A stretch of DNA of 64,000 nucleotides from JBDHHQ01 sp039586035 (GCA_039586035.1 JBDHLD010000003.1:62001-126000), one strand, 5' to 3'. Shown: positions 9,078 to 18,216, numbered from the stretch's first letter. Notes: generated from the letters alone by a model not told the origin. Program-made: numbers and translations.

Positions 9078-9848
9078 GTGAGCGGCCGCGTCCTCGGGAT
9101 CGTTCCCGCGCGGCTCGCTTCCACCCGTCTCCCCAGAAAACCCCTCTTTCCACTGCTCGGCCGACCGCTCCTGGAGTGGGTATGGCGTCGGGTGCACCGG
9201 ATCCCGGCGCTGGACGCCGTGGTCGTGGCCACCGATAGCGAGGAGGTGGCAGATGTGTGTGTCTCTCTGGGTGCACCGGTGGAGCTGACCTCGTCGGCGC
9301 ATCCCTCCGGCACGGATCGCGTCGCCGAAGTCGCGCGGCGGCCGGCCTTCGCTGACTACCCCGTCATCGTGAACATCCAGGGCGACGAGCCCTTGCTCGA
9401 CCCCGATCACATCCAGGCGTTGGTGGAGATCCTGGACGCGGGGCCCTGGGACCTGGCCACGTGCGCGAGCCCGCTACTGTACGAGGAGTCTCGCTCGAAC
9501 CCGTCGGTGGTCAAGGTCGCGCGGGCGCCCGACGGGCGCGCGCTGTACTTCTCCCGGGCCAAGATCCCGTACAAACGGGACGACACGCCGAGCGCCGCGG
9601 ATCTGGCAAGTGACCAATTCCTGGCCCACGTGGGTATCTATGCGTACACGCGGCGCGGACTCGAGGGCTGGGTGTCCCAGGAGCCGTCGCCGCTGGAGCG
9701 TATCGAGGGGCTGGAACAGCTTCGCCCGCTGGAGGCGGGAATGAGCATGGGCGTCGCCGTGGTCGGCGGCGCGGAGCCGGGCGTGGACACGCCGGCCGAT
9801 ATCATACACATGGAGCAGCGGCTCATCGAGCTGGGGCTGAACAAGTGA
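9078..9848 (+). CDS. kdsB: CMP-3-deoxy-D-manno-octulosonate (CMP-Kdo) cytidylyltransferase
   Basis: Activates Kdo with CTP to form CMP-Kdo, the donor for the inner core of lipopolysaccharide; cytoplasmic. 256 residues from GTG 9078. Family motifs: GIVPARLASTRLPRKPL (CTP-binding start), VVVATDSEEV, SAHPSGTDRVAEV, VNIQGDEPLLDP, YFSRAKIPY, HVGIYAYTRRGLEGW, PLERIEGLEQLRPLEAG and GVDTPADI. pyrG, which makes the CTP this enzyme uses, begins 13 nt downstream, and the LPS transport genes follow, so the order makes biochemical sense. It is direct evidence that the organism makes Kdo-containing LPS. Confidence 0.95.
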   Translation: MSGRVLGIVPARLASTRLPRKPLFPLLGRPLLEWVWRRVHRIPALDAVVVATDSEEVADVCVSLGAPVELTSSAHPSGTDRVAEVARRPAFADYPVIVNIQGDEPLLDPDHIQALVEILDAGPWDLATCASPLLYEESRSNPSVVKVARAPDGRALYFSRAKIPYKRDDTPSAADLASDQFLAHVGIYAYTRRGLEGWVSQEPSPLERIEGLEQLRPLEAGMSMGVAVVGGAEPGVDTPADIIHMEQRLIELGLNK

Positions 9849-9861
9849 ACGGAACAGGAAC

Positions 9862-11544
9862 ATGACCGACCCGCAGTCCAACGGTACCAAGTACATCTTC
9901 GTCACGGGCGGCGTCGTCTCGGGATTGGGGAAGGGAATCGCGGCCGCCTCGCTGGGGCGGCTTCTGAAGGAGCGGGGTTTCCGGGTCACGCTGCAGAAGT
10001 TCGATCCCTACATCAACGTCGATCCGGGGACCCTTTCGCCGTTTCAGCACGGCGAGGTGTTCGTCACCGACGACGGTGCCGAGACGGACCTCGATCTCGG
10101 GCACTACGAGCGCTTCATCGACGCCTCGCTGTCTCAGGACAACAACATCACGACCGGCCGCATCTACCAGAGTGTGATCACGAAGGAGCGCCGCGGAGAC
10201 TACCTGGGGTCCACGGTCCAGGTCATCCCCCACATCACGGACGAGATCAAGAACGCCGTCCGACGGCTGGCGCCCGAGCACGACATCGTCATGACCGAGA
10301 TCGGTGGCACCGTCGGCGATATCGAATCGCTGCCGTTCCTCGAGGCCATCCGGCAGTTCCGACAGGACGTGGGCCGGGAGAACACGCTGTTCATGCACCT
10401 GACGCTGGTGCCCTACATCTCGGCGGTGGGGGAGCTGAAGACGAAGCCGACTCAGCACTCTGTCCGGGAGCTCATGGAGCTGGGCATCCAGCCCGACGTG
10501 GTGATCTGCCGGAGCGAGCAGCCTCTGGGCGAGGACATCAAGCGGAAGATCGCCCTCTTCACCAACGTGCCGCTGGACGGGGTCGTGGAGGCTCCGGACG
10601 CCGACACCATCTATGCGGTGCCCCTGGACCTACGTCGTCAACGTCTGGACGACTTCGTCCTGTCGCGTCTGGGTCTGGAAGCGCCTGCGCCGGATCTCCA
10701 GGCCTGGACCGAGATCGTGGAGCGCATCCGCAAGCCGTCGAAGGGGACCGTGCGGATCGCGGTCGTGGGCAAGTACACCGAGCTCGTGGATTCGTACAAG
10801 TCCATTCAGGAGTCCTTGATCCACGGCGGCGTGACGAGCGACGTGGCCGTGGAGATTGACTGGCTGTCGAGCGAGCAGTTCGAGAACCGGTCCGGGGTGG
10901 AGGGTCTCCCCGTGGAGGCGCTCCGTGACTATGACGGGCTTCTCGTTCCAGGCGGTTTCGGACCTCGCGGCGTAGAGGGGATGCTCGAAGCGATCCACTG
11001 GGCGCGGGAGCAGCGGATGCCATTCTTCGGCATTTGCCTCGGCCTCCAGTGCGCCGTGATCGAGTTCGCCCGCAACGTTTGTGGTCTCGATCAGTCGGAT
11101 TCGTTCGAGTTCGCAAAGGAGTCGCCCGATCCGGTGATCTGTCTCATGGACTCCCAGCAGAACGTTACGACCAAGGGTGGTACGATGCGCTTGGGCGAGT
11201 GGCCGGCGGTGCTGACGCACGGCTCCCGGGTCGCCTCCATCTATGGTGCGGAGGAGATCGGCGAGCGTCACCGGCACCGCTACGAGGTGAACAACGAATA
11301 CCGTGAGACCCTGTCCGATCACGGTCTCGCCTTCAGTGGCCTGTCACCCGATGGACGACTGGTCGAGATGATCGAGTTGCCCGATCACCCGTGGTTCGTG
11401 GCATGTCAGTTCCACCCCGAGCTCAAAAGCCGCCCGAATCGACCCCATCCGCTGTTCGCGTCGTTCGTCGAGACGTGCGCGGCCATGCGCCCGAGGCGGG
11501 CCGCCGGGGCGCCGGAGGCGGCGGCCGGCGCCTCGAGCGGGTGA
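9862..11544 (+). CDS. pyrG: CTP synthase
   Basis: Converts UTP to CTP with ATP and glutamine; cytoplasmic homotetramer. 560 residues. The N-terminal synthase domain begins KYIFVTGGVVSGLGKGI and continues LQKFDPYINVDPGTLSPFQHGEVFV; the C-terminal glutaminase domain has LLVPGGFGPRG, the nucleophile Cys in FGICLGLQCAVIE and the His-Glu pair in CQFHPELKSRP. All expected motifs are intact. The C-terminal tail is alanine-rich (RRAAGAPEAAAGASSG). Start ATG 9862 follows GGAACAGGAA. It sits between kdsB and lptC on the same strand, probably in one transcript through rpoN (gap to lptC 33 nt). Confidence 0.97.
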   Translation: MTDPQSNGTKYIFVTGGVVSGLGKGIAAASLGRLLKERGFRVTLQKFDPYINVDPGTLSPFQHGEVFVTDDGAETDLDLGHYERFIDASLSQDNNITTGRIYQSVITKERRGDYLGSTVQVIPHITDEIKNAVRRLAPEHDIVMTEIGGTVGDIESLPFLEAIRQFRQDVGRENTLFMHLTLVPYISAVGELKTKPTQHSVRELMELGIQPDVVICRSEQPLGEDIKRKIALFTNVPLDGVVEAPDADTIYAVPLDLRRQRLDDFVLSRLGLEAPAPDLQAWTEIVERIRKPSKGTVRIAVVGKYTELVDSYKSIQESLIHGGVTSDVAVEIDWLSSEQFENRSGVEGLPVEALRDYDGLLVPGGFGPRGVEGMLEAIHWAREQRMPFFGICLGLQCAVIEFARNVCGLDQSDSFEFAKESPDPVICLMDSQQNVTTKGGTMRLGEWPAVLTHGSRVASIYGAEEIGERHRHRYEVNNEYRETLSDHGLAFSGLSPDGRLVEMIELPDHPWFVACQFHPELKSRPNRPHPLFASFVETCAAMRPRRAAGAPEAAAGASSG

Positions 11545-11577
11545 GCTCGGGACAATTGGCGCTTGGATGATGTCGCG

Positions 11578-12153
11578 ATGACCGAAGACGACGCGAAGCA
11601 GGTGGCCTCCGGGCGGACGTGGAGTCTCCTGGTCCTGCTGGGATTCGCCATCGTCGCGGGCGCCTGTGGCGAGGAGCCCGAGACGCCCGTTGCGGCCTCC
11701 GAGCTCCTGGAGCTGGAGGCGGACCAAGCCGTCTTCGGGATGCGCATGTACATCACGGTAGAAGGCGTCCGCGAGGCGCTCCTCTATGCTGACACTGCCT
11801 ACACATACCGGGATTCCGTGGAGATCGACGTTCGCTCCCTCCGCCTCACGCTCTACGGGGAGACCGGCAACGAACGCGCTTTCGTGACCGCGCACCGTGG
11901 TGCGATCGACCCCAACACGCAGCGCATGCAGGCTCGCGGCAACGTGGTGCTGACGATTCCCGAGCAGAACCGGCGGATCGAGAGCGAGCAGCTCAACTAC
12001 GACCCCAATCGGGATCGTATCTGGAGCGACACGGCCACGGTCATGATCCACGACGGCCGACGCTCCACGGGAGACGCGTTCGAGTCCGACCTGGGGTTCA
12101 CCAGCGTGAAGATCTTCGGTGCGCGAGGTCGGTCGGGTAACGGCGGACCTTGA
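11578..12153 (+). CDS. lptC: LptC-like LPS transport protein
   Basis: Predicted inner-membrane-anchored periplasmic part of the Lpt bridge that hands lipopolysaccharide from LptBFG to LptA. 191 residues. N-terminal hydrophobic segment WSLLVLLGFAIVAGAC with a possible lipobox ending at Cys, then an OstA/LptC-type beta-jellyroll: repeated short strands such as SVEIDVRSLRLTLYGETGNERAFVTAHRG and MQARGNVVLTIPE, ending with GDAFESDLGFTSVKI, close to the LptC G-x-G-x-x-x-D pattern. The sequence match is modest; the call is strengthened by position just before lptA and lptB. ATG 11578 is preferred over an upstream in-frame TTG (11563). The stop overlaps the next start (TGATG). Confidence 0.82.
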   Translation: MTEDDAKQVASGRTWSLLVLLGFAIVAGACGEEPETPVAASELLELEADQAVFGMRMYITVEGVREALLYADTAYTYRDSVEIDVRSLRLTLYGETGNERAFVTAHRGAIDPNTQRMQARGNVVLTIPEQNRRIESEQLNYDPNRDRIWSDTATVMIHDGRRSTGDAFESDLGFTSVKIFGARGRSGNGGP

Positions 12154-14447
12154 TGTCACGTCGGGCCCGGTTCCTCTTCGCGTGCATCACCGCGCTGGTC
12201 CTCGCGCCGGTCCGTGGCGCCAGCGCCCAGGTGCCGTTTCCGGGCCAGGACCTCGCCGAGGATCCGCAGGACTGCGAGCTGATCAGGAACCAGTGGGTCT
12301 ACATCCGCGTCCTCTCCGACGGTACGTCGAACTCGTACGTGAGCGGTCCCATGGAGGTGCGCTGTGCCGGGGGCATTCGCATCCAGGCCGACAGCGCGGT
12401 GATCTTCGAGGCCTCCGGCTACACGCAGCTGTTCGACAACGTGATGTTCGAGGACCAGGAGAAGCGCCTGAACGCCGACCGGGCCAACTACTTCGACCGC
12501 GCCAAGCGCCTCGTGGCGACGGGTAACGGCCGTATCATCGACAAGGTCAGGAACTCGGTAATCACCGGGGACACGGTGATCTACATTCGCGCCAACCAGT
12601 TCCAGGCCGAGGACATCCTCAACGTGCACGGTGGGAGCCCCCACGCCATCCTGTTTCCTCCGGAGCGGGCGGCGGGTACCGCTGCCGGAGACGAGGTCGC
12701 CGATCCCGAGTTGGCCGAAGGACCGGTTCCGGATTCCGTCGAGGCGGGCGAAGGCCCGGCCTCGGATTCCGTCGGGGTGGCCGAAGGACAGGTCCCGGAT
12801 TCCGTCCAGGCGGGCGAGGCGCCGGCGGACGCCGTCGTGGACGCGACGGGTCGGCGCCCCCGGGTGGCCGAGCCGGCGGCCGCCGACTCGGCCGAGGCCA
12901 CCGGAGCCGACCCGGACGGGCAGCTCGCCGAGGCGAGCCCCCAGACGCCCCCCCCGCCGGCCGCTCGAAGCGAGCGCCCCTACGAGGTCGACGCGACGCG
13001 GTTCTCCATCGCCGGGGATCGCTTCTTCCGAGCCATGGGCGACGTCGTGATTCGCAGGGACAGCCTGGAGGCCGTGGGCGACTCCCTCGAATTCGACCAG
13101 CGGATCGGCGACGTGATGCTATTGGGGAACGCGGGGATCGAGGAGGACGCGTACGAGCTGACCGGCACAGCTCTCTCACTGGGTGAAGGTGACGCTCAGG
13201 CCACGGAGGTTCGGGCCATCGGTGAGGCGCTCCTGGTGAGCGAGCAGGTCGACGTGAGTGCCCACGAGATCCGCATCTACCTGGCCGACGGCACGCTGCA
13301 GCGCATGGTCGCGGTGAAGGAGCCACCCGACACGAGCGCCACGGATCCCGGGGATGCGCCGCCGGCTCGGACAGCTGGCACCGAGGACGCGGAGGAAGAG
13401 GCGCCTCCGTCGTCTCGCCCTCGGGCGATCGCCGAGGACTTCGTGCTCGAGGGCGATTCCCTCGAGGTCGTGGCTCCGAACGAGGTCCTCGAGCAGGTCG
13501 TGGCCGTCGGCTCGGCGCGCGGCGAGTCGTTGAGCCGTGACTCCCTCAACACCGAGGACACGCCCGAGGTCGCCAGAAGGGACTGGATGGAGGGACGGAC
13601 GATCGTGGCCTATTTCACCCCGGTTTCAGCAGCGGGCGCACCGGTGCTCGACTCGGCCGCCGCCGCACCGGGCCTGGATTCGGCCACGGCAACGCTCGCG
13701 CTGGATTCGGCCGCCGCCACGCTCGCGCTGGATTCGGCCGCCGCCACGCTCGCGCTGGATTCGGCCGCCGCCACGCTCGCGCTGGATTCAGCTGCCGCCG
13801 CACCGGCCTTGGATTCGGCCGTGTCCGTGCTCGCGCAGGACTCGGCGGTAGCCCCGCCTCCGGCAGACTCGGCCGCTGCGGTTGCCGCCCTGCTGTCGGC
13901 TGCCGCCGGACAGGTTGCCGACTCGGCCTCCGCTCCAGGCGGGCCCGGAGGCCAGTACACGGTCGACCGCATCGTCGCTCAGGGCTCGGCCCGGAGCCTG
14001 TACCGCATGACGCCCTCCGACACCACGGGTGCGCCGACTCCAGGTCGCCTGGCCCTCCACTACGTGACCGGTACGGAGATCACGATCCGGATGAAGAACG
14101 GCGAGATCACGTCCATGGAGGTCTCGGGCCAGACCCGTGGGTACCACCTCGAGCCGCTGGCCGCGCCGCTGCTCCCGGATTCTCTTCCGCCCGATTCCGC
14201 CGTTGCCGATACGGTAGCATTGCCGGTTCCGAGGGCGGATACCGCCACCTCGGGAGCCACTCCCTCCGACACCGCCGCCTCCGGAGCATCGGCCGCAGGG
14301 TTCTTCACGGCTGGGGCCACGGCCTCTGACGCCTCCGGGACCGTGGACCAGGGCGGCTCCGAGCCCCCACGACCCCGTCGCGATGACGAGCCGGGCGCCG
14401 CCAGCGCGCGTGGACCGGCCTGGGCGCGAGACCAGGAGACGCCGTGA
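12153..14447 (+). CDS. lptA: LptA/OstA-like protein with low-complexity repeat insertions
   Basis: Predicted periplasmic LPS-bridge protein. 764 residues, about four times a normal LptA. Signal peptide MMSRRARFLFACITALVLAP (first M from a TTG codon; ATG 12153 is the real start). Residues about 35-170 are OstA-like: GGIRIQADSAVIFEASGYTQ, LNADRANYFDRAKRLVATGN, VITGDTVIY. A second OstA-like stretch spans about 275-400 (VDATRFSIAGDRFFRAMGDV). Between and after these lie acidic, Ala/Ser/Pro-rich linkers with PDSVEAGEG-type and LDSAAATLA repeats, then a third OstA-like part near 600-670 (YTVDRIVAQGSARSLYRM). Starts inside the lptC stop; its own stop overlaps the lptB GTG. Whether it forms the whole bridge or something extra is open. 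Confidence 0.78.
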   Translation: MSRRARFLFACITALVLAPVRGASAQVPFPGQDLAEDPQDCELIRNQWVYIRVLSDGTSNSYVSGPMEVRCAGGIRIQADSAVIFEASGYTQLFDNVMFEDQEKRLNADRANYFDRAKRLVATGNGRIIDKVRNSVITGDTVIYIRANQFQAEDILNVHGGSPHAILFPPERAAGTAAGDEVADPELAEGPVPDSVEAGEGPASDSVGVAEGQVPDSVQAGEAPADAVVDATGRRPRVAEPAAADSAEATGADPDGQLAEASPQTPPPPAARSERPYEVDATRFSIAGDRFFRAMGDVVIRRDSLEAVGDSLEFDQRIGDVMLLGNAGIEEDAYELTGTALSLGEGDAQATEVRAIGEALLVSEQVDVSAHEIRIYLADGTLQRMVAVKEPPDTSATDPGDAPPARTAGTEDAEEEAPPSSRPRAIAEDFVLEGDSLEVVAPNEVLEQVVAVGSARGESLSRDSLNTEDTPEVARRDWMEGRTIVAYFTPVSAAGAPVLDSAAAAPGLDSATATLALDSAAATLALDSAAATLALDSAAATLALDSAAAAPALDSAVSVLAQDSAVAPPPADSAAAVAALLSAAAGQVADSASAPGGPGGQYTVDRIVAQGSARSLYRMTPSDTTGAPTPGRLALHYVTGTEITIRMKNGEITSMEVSGQTRGYHLEPLAAPLLPDSLPPDSAVADTVALPVPRADTATSGATPSDTAASGASAAGFFTAGATASDASGTVDQGGSEPPRPRRDDEPGAASARGPAWARDQETP
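13674..13808 (+). repeat. Five tandem 27-bp units within lptA
   Basis: In-frame repeat encoding LDSAAATLA. Units run 13674-13700, 13701-13727, 13728-13754, 13755-13781 and 13782-13808; the middle three are identical in DNA, the outer two differ at a few bases. Degenerate copies of the same nonapeptide continue to about 13950. Recent duplication by slippage is likely. Confidence 0.93.
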
Positions 14448-15643
14448 ATACCCTCCAGGAGTTCGTGGACTACCTCGCCGGCCTCTCGCGACACGACCTC
14501 TCCGTGTCGGTGGCTCTTGCCGAGCTTCTCCGCGCCGCCGACGACCTCGGCAGCACCGACCGGGGCACCTGGGTGACGGCCGTGCGGGAGGCCTACGGGC
14601 AGCTTTCGGAGCGGTCCGCCGTCTCCGGCCGCGAGCAGCCCGGCGAGCGTGGCATGGGCCGGTACCTGGAGGAGCTCGTGTCCCGCCTGGAAACCCGCCG
14701 CATGGTCCTACGGGAGCCGCCCGGGGAAGGGTGGGAGCGGTTGGGCTTCCGCGCTGATCTGTGGGATGCGCTGCGTAGCGCTCGCCCGCAGGCGCAGGAG
14801 GCGGCGGACACCGTCGTGTCGCGCCTCTCCCGCCGAGACGAAGCAGGGGGTGTCTCCGCTGGCCTGACGCCGGGTGAGGGAAGTCGCCTACACGCCAGCG
14901 ACCTGACCAAGGTGTACCGCAAGCGGAAGGTGGTGAACGACGTCGCCATCGAGGTGGAGCAGGGGGAGATCGTCGGGCTCCTGGGGCCCAACGGCGCCGG
15001 CAAGACGACGACGTTCTACATGATCGTGGGGCTGATTCCGCCCAATAAGGGTAGGGTATACCTCGACGAGCGGGAGATCACGAACGTGCCCATGTTCAAG
15101 AGGGCACGCATGGGCGTGGGATATCTGGCGCAGGAGCCGTCGGTATTTCGGAAGCTCACGGTGGAGGAGAACGTCCTCGCGATCCTGGAGACCCTCAAGC
15201 TGTCCCGCCAGGATCGGCGGGAGCGTCTGGAGGAGCTCCTGGCCGAGCTCTCCCTCACCCACCTCCGGGACAACAAGGCCTATTCCCTTTCCGGCGGGGA
15301 GCGGAGGAGGTTGGAGATCACGAGGGCGCTGGTGCAGCGGCCGAAGTTCATGTTGCTGGACGAGCCGTTCGCGGGCATCGATCCGATTGCCGTGAACGAC
15401 ATCCAACAAATCGTAGGCGAGTTGAAGCATCGAGGCATCGGCGTCATCATCACGGATCACAACGTCGAGCAGACCCTGGAGATCGTGGACCGGGCGTACA
15501 TCATGTACGAGGGTCGGATCCGCGTCAGCGGCACGGTTTCCGAACTCGTCTGGAACGACGAAGTTGCCGACATCTATCTTGGGCCCACACTGACACAACG
15601 AATGCGGCAGCGATACGAACGGCCCGTGGCGAAAGTCGTATGA
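14444..15643 (+). CDS. lptB: LPS export ATPase LptB with N-terminal extension
   Basis: ATP-binding subunit that powers extraction of LPS from the inner membrane by LptFG. 399 residues; the ABC domain occupies about 148-390 with Walker A GPNGAGKTT, signature LSGGERRRLEITRAL, Walker B FMLLDEPFAGIDP and H-loop ITDHN. Features typical of LptB are present (YLAQEPSVFRKLTVEENV). The first 147 residues are not part of LptB: a helical, Arg/Glu-rich region (TLQEFVDYLAGLSRHDLSVS, then SRLETRRMVLREPPGEG) that I do not recognise. The GTG start overlaps the lptA stop (GTGA), so the extension is probably translated. The stop overlaps the rpoN ATG. No lptF or lptG is in the window. Confidence 0.93.
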   Translation: MNTLQEFVDYLAGLSRHDLSVSVALAELLRAADDLGSTDRGTWVTAVREAYGQLSERSAVSGREQPGERGMGRYLEELVSRLETRRMVLREPPGEGWERLGFRADLWDALRSARPQAQEAADTVVSRLSRRDEAGGVSAGLTPGEGSRLHASDLTKVYRKRKVVNDVAIEVEQGEIVGLLGPNGAGKTTTFYMIVGLIPPNKGRVYLDEREITNVPMFKRARMGVGYLAQEPSVFRKLTVEENVLAILETLKLSRQDRRERLEELLAELSLTHLRDNKAYSLSGGERRRLEITRALVQRPKFMLLDEPFAGIDPIAVNDIQQIVGELKHRGIGVIITDHNVEQTLEIVDRAYIMYEGRIRVSGTVSELVWNDEVADIYLGPTLTQRMRQRYERPVAKVV

Positions 15644-17145
15644 GCGGATTCAACGCAAAGCTCTTCCAGAGCACGCAACTCAAGCAGGAAATGAAGATCA
15701 ACCCACGCCTATATCAGGCGATGGAGTTGCTCTACATGCCCCTGTTGGACTTGCAGATTCACCTGAAGCAGGAGTTGAACCAGAACCCGTTCCTCGAGAT
15801 GAGCGAGGCCGACGTTCAGGACGACGTGGAGCTCGAAGAGGAGAACGACGGGGAAGAGGACGAAAACGAGATCGACTGGGAGGAAATCCTCCTGGACGGC
15901 TTCGACGCCGGCGGCCGGCGCCAGCAGTACGAGGAGCGGGAGTACTACCAGCCGACACCGGTAGAGCGCCGGGATCTACAGGGCTTTCTGATCGATCAAC
16001 TTCGCCTCCTCTCACTTTCGGCGCGGGAGCACGTGCTTGGCGAAGAGATCATCGGCAACGTGGACGACGATGGCTCCGTCTCGTGCCCGTTGGAGGAGGT
16101 GGCGGCGGCCCTGAACCAATGGCTCGATGCCGAGCGCGAGGCTGCGCGGTCCGATGCCCAGGCCATCGAGGACGGCGAGGAGCGGGCTCAGACGCTCCAG
16201 ACGATCGAAACGCAGTTCCGTCCGTACAGTCTCGAGGAAGCCGAAGCGATGCTGAAGCGGATCCAGGGGTTCGACCCGCCCGGCGTGGCCGCCCGCGACC
16301 TGCGCGAGTCCATCCTGATCCAGCTCGAACGGCTCGATCTCACCGACACCCTGGCCTACGCCATCGCCGAGGCTCACTTCGAGGACCTGATCAACCATCG
16401 CTGGGCGGACATCGCTCGTTTCATGGAGATCAGCCCGAGGGAGGTGCAGGACGCAGCCGACGAGATCGCCAAGCTCGATCCAAAGCCCGGGCTCAAGCAC
16501 TCGGCCGATCTCGAGCAGTACGTCATTCCCGATCTGATCGTGGACAAGATCGATGGGGAATACATGGTCTTCGCCAACGACACGAACCTTCCCCGCCTTC
16601 GGCTGTCGCAGTCCTATCGGGAGGTCGCGCGGGACAAGAACAAATACAAGGGGGAGAACAAGGAGTTCATCGCCAGCAAGCTCAATTCGGCCAACTGGAT
16701 GATCCAGGCCATCGAGCAGCGGCGCCAGACCATGCTCAAGGTCATGAACTTCATCGTCGATCGACAGCGGGACTTCTTCGAGCGAGGCGTCCAGTACCTG
16801 AAGCCCCTGACGCTTCGTGAGGTCGCCGACCACATCGACATGCACGAGTCCACGGTGTCCCGCGTGACGAACGAGAAGTTCGTGCAGACGCCACGGGGCG
16901 TGTACCCGCTCAAATTCTTCTTCTCGAGCGGCCTGTCCACGACCAGCGGTGAGAACATCAGCGCCCGCGGCGTGAAGGCCAAGATCCAGAAGCTCGTGGA
17001 GGACGAGGACGAGCACCGCCCTCTGACCGACCAGGCCATCGTCAATCTGTTGAAGACCGACGGGGTCAAGATCGCTCGACGCACCGTGGCCAAGTACAGG
17101 GACCAGCTGGCGATCTTGCCGGCGCGCATGCGGAAACGCGTCTGA
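15640..17145 (+). CDS. rpoN: RNA polymerase sigma-54 factor
   Basis: Directs RNA polymerase to -24/-12 promoters and needs AAA+ activators to open them. 501 residues. Region I: KLFQSTQLKQEMKINPRLYQ with MELLYMPLLDLQIHLKQEL; an acidic region II follows (EEENDGEEDENEIDWEE); region III has the core-binding part, the helix-turn-helix REVADHIDMHESTVSRVTNE, and the RpoN box ARRTVAKYR near the end. ATG 15640 overlaps the lptB stop (ATGA). The lpt-rpoN linkage is common in diderm bacteria. No bEBP activator is visible in this window. Confidence 0.97.
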   Translation: MSGFNAKLFQSTQLKQEMKINPRLYQAMELLYMPLLDLQIHLKQELNQNPFLEMSEADVQDDVELEEENDGEEDENEIDWEEILLDGFDAGGRRQQYEEREYYQPTPVERRDLQGFLIDQLRLLSLSAREHVLGEEIIGNVDDDGSVSCPLEEVAAALNQWLDAEREAARSDAQAIEDGEERAQTLQTIETQFRPYSLEEAEAMLKRIQGFDPPGVAARDLRESILIQLERLDLTDTLAYAIAEAHFEDLINHRWADIARFMEISPREVQDAADEIAKLDPKPGLKHSADLEQYVIPDLIVDKIDGEYMVFANDTNLPRLRLSQSYREVARDKNKYKGENKEFIASKLNSANWMIQAIEQRRQTMLKVMNFIVDRQRDFFERGVQYLKPLTLREVADHIDMHESTVSRVTNEKFVQTPRGVYPLKFFFSSGLSTTSGENISARGVKAKIQKLVEDEDEHRPLTDQAIVNLLKTDGVKIARRTVAKYRDQLAILPARMRKRV

Positions 17146-17152
17146 GTCTCCT

Positions 17153-17172
17153 GGGGGGGCCGATTCCCCTCC
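17153..17172 (+). terminator. Hairpin after rpoN
   Basis: Seven G (17153-17159), loop CCGATT, then CCCCTCC (17166-17172): a 7-bp stem with one G-T wobble, 8 nt after the rpoN stop. There is no clear T-tract, so it may only weaken or mark the end of the kdsB-to-rpoN transcript. Confidence 0.45.
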
Positions 17173-17225
17173 GAACCTGTTAGCTTAGCGGGCGAACCTG
17201 CTCCATCCTCTTCGACAGCCTGCCC

Positions 17226-18215
17226 ATGTCTCAGGAAGCCCTGGCATCGAGGGGTTCTTCCACGACTGCCGCGCCGGCCGCGGCGGCCAGCCTCTCGGAC
17301 ACGACGCGCCGCGACTTCGCGGTGGTGATCCCCGCCTACAACGAAGCCGAGGTCGTGCCCGAGCTGATACGCGAGCTTCGAGCCGCCTTCGACCGCTACG
17401 AGCTCGAGGGTGAGGTTCTGCTGGTGGACGACGGGTCGACCGACGCCACGGCCGAAACGGCCCAGCGGGAAGGGCAGGGGTGGGCGAACCTGCGAGTCCT
17501 GACGCACGGCACCAACCTGGGCAAGACCGAGGCCATGCTGACGGCCGCTCGAGCCACGGAGTGCCGCTATCTGGTGCTGTTCGACGCCGACCTGCAACAC
17601 CTCCCAGACGAGATTCCCCGATTCCTCGCTGAGCTCCAATCCGGCTGGGACATGGTGACGGGTCGCAAGGTGGGACCGTATGACAAGCGAGGCGTCTCCT
17701 CGGTCTACAACCGGCTGAGCAGACGGATCTTCAGGGTGCCCGTCTCCGATCTGAACTCCATGAAGGCCTTCCGCCGGGACATCCTCGAGGAGGTTCCCCT
17801 CCGACACGACTGGCACCGGTTCTTCGTGGTTTTGGCTCATGCCCGGGGCTATCGCGTCACGGAGATCGACATCGACCTGCATCCGCGCCGGGCTGGATCG
17901 TCGAAATACACGGGCTCTTGGCGGATCGTCGTGGGACTGCTGGATCTGGTGTCGGTGTGGTTCCTGCTGCTGTTCTCCCGCAAGCCGCTCATCCTCTTCG
18001 GCTTCAGCGGGCTCGCCCTGATCGCCCTCGGAACGGCGGTAGGCGTGGTCGCCCTCTATTTCCGGTTCGTCCAAGGGGTCGGGTTCCGCCCTCTCCTCTA
18101 CCTGGTCATGCTGCTCGAGACGCTGGGCTTCCTGCTTCTCGGGTTCGGCCTCCTGGCCGAGATGGTGGCCCAGGTCAGGGACGAGCTGGATGACCTAAGA
18201 AGCCGTATGAAGTAG
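17226..18215 (+). CDS. GtrB/DPM-like polyprenyl-phosphate glycosyltransferase
   Basis: Family 2 glycosyltransferase predicted to move a sugar from a nucleotide donor to undecaprenyl phosphate at the inner face of the membrane. 329 residues. GT-A domain at about 30-250 with VVIPAYNEAEVVPELI, VDDGSTDATAE and the metal-binding DADLQHLPDE; then SVYNRLSRRIFRVPVSDLNS, typical of the GtrB/DPM group. Two C-terminal membrane helices around 250-275 and 285-315 end in a charged tail. The donor sugar is unknown. It stands alone on its transcript: 80 nt after rpoN and before an AT-rich gap ahead of wecB. It could feed the flippase and YfhO proteins encoded downstream. Confidence 0.9.
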   Translation: MSQEALASRGSSTTAAPAAAASLSDTTRRDFAVVIPAYNEAEVVPELIRELRAAFDRYELEGEVLLVDDGSTDATAETAQREGQGWANLRVLTHGTNLGKTEAMLTAARATECRYLVLFDADLQHLPDEIPRFLAELQSGWDMVTGRKVGPYDKRGVSSVYNRLSRRIFRVPVSDLNSMKAFRRDILEEVPLRHDWHRFFVVLAHARGYRVTEIDIDLHPRRAGSSKYTGSWRIVVGLLDLVSVWFLLLFSRKPLILFGFSGLALIALGTAVGVVALYFRFVQGVGFRPLLYLVMLLETLGFLLLGFGLLAEMVAQVRDELDDLRSRMK

Positions 18216-18216
18216 C

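Noticed and set aside
13674..13808. CRISPR-like array
   Set aside because: The repeats are contiguous with no spacers, keep the reading frame, and encode a nonapeptide repeat in lptA. No cas genes.
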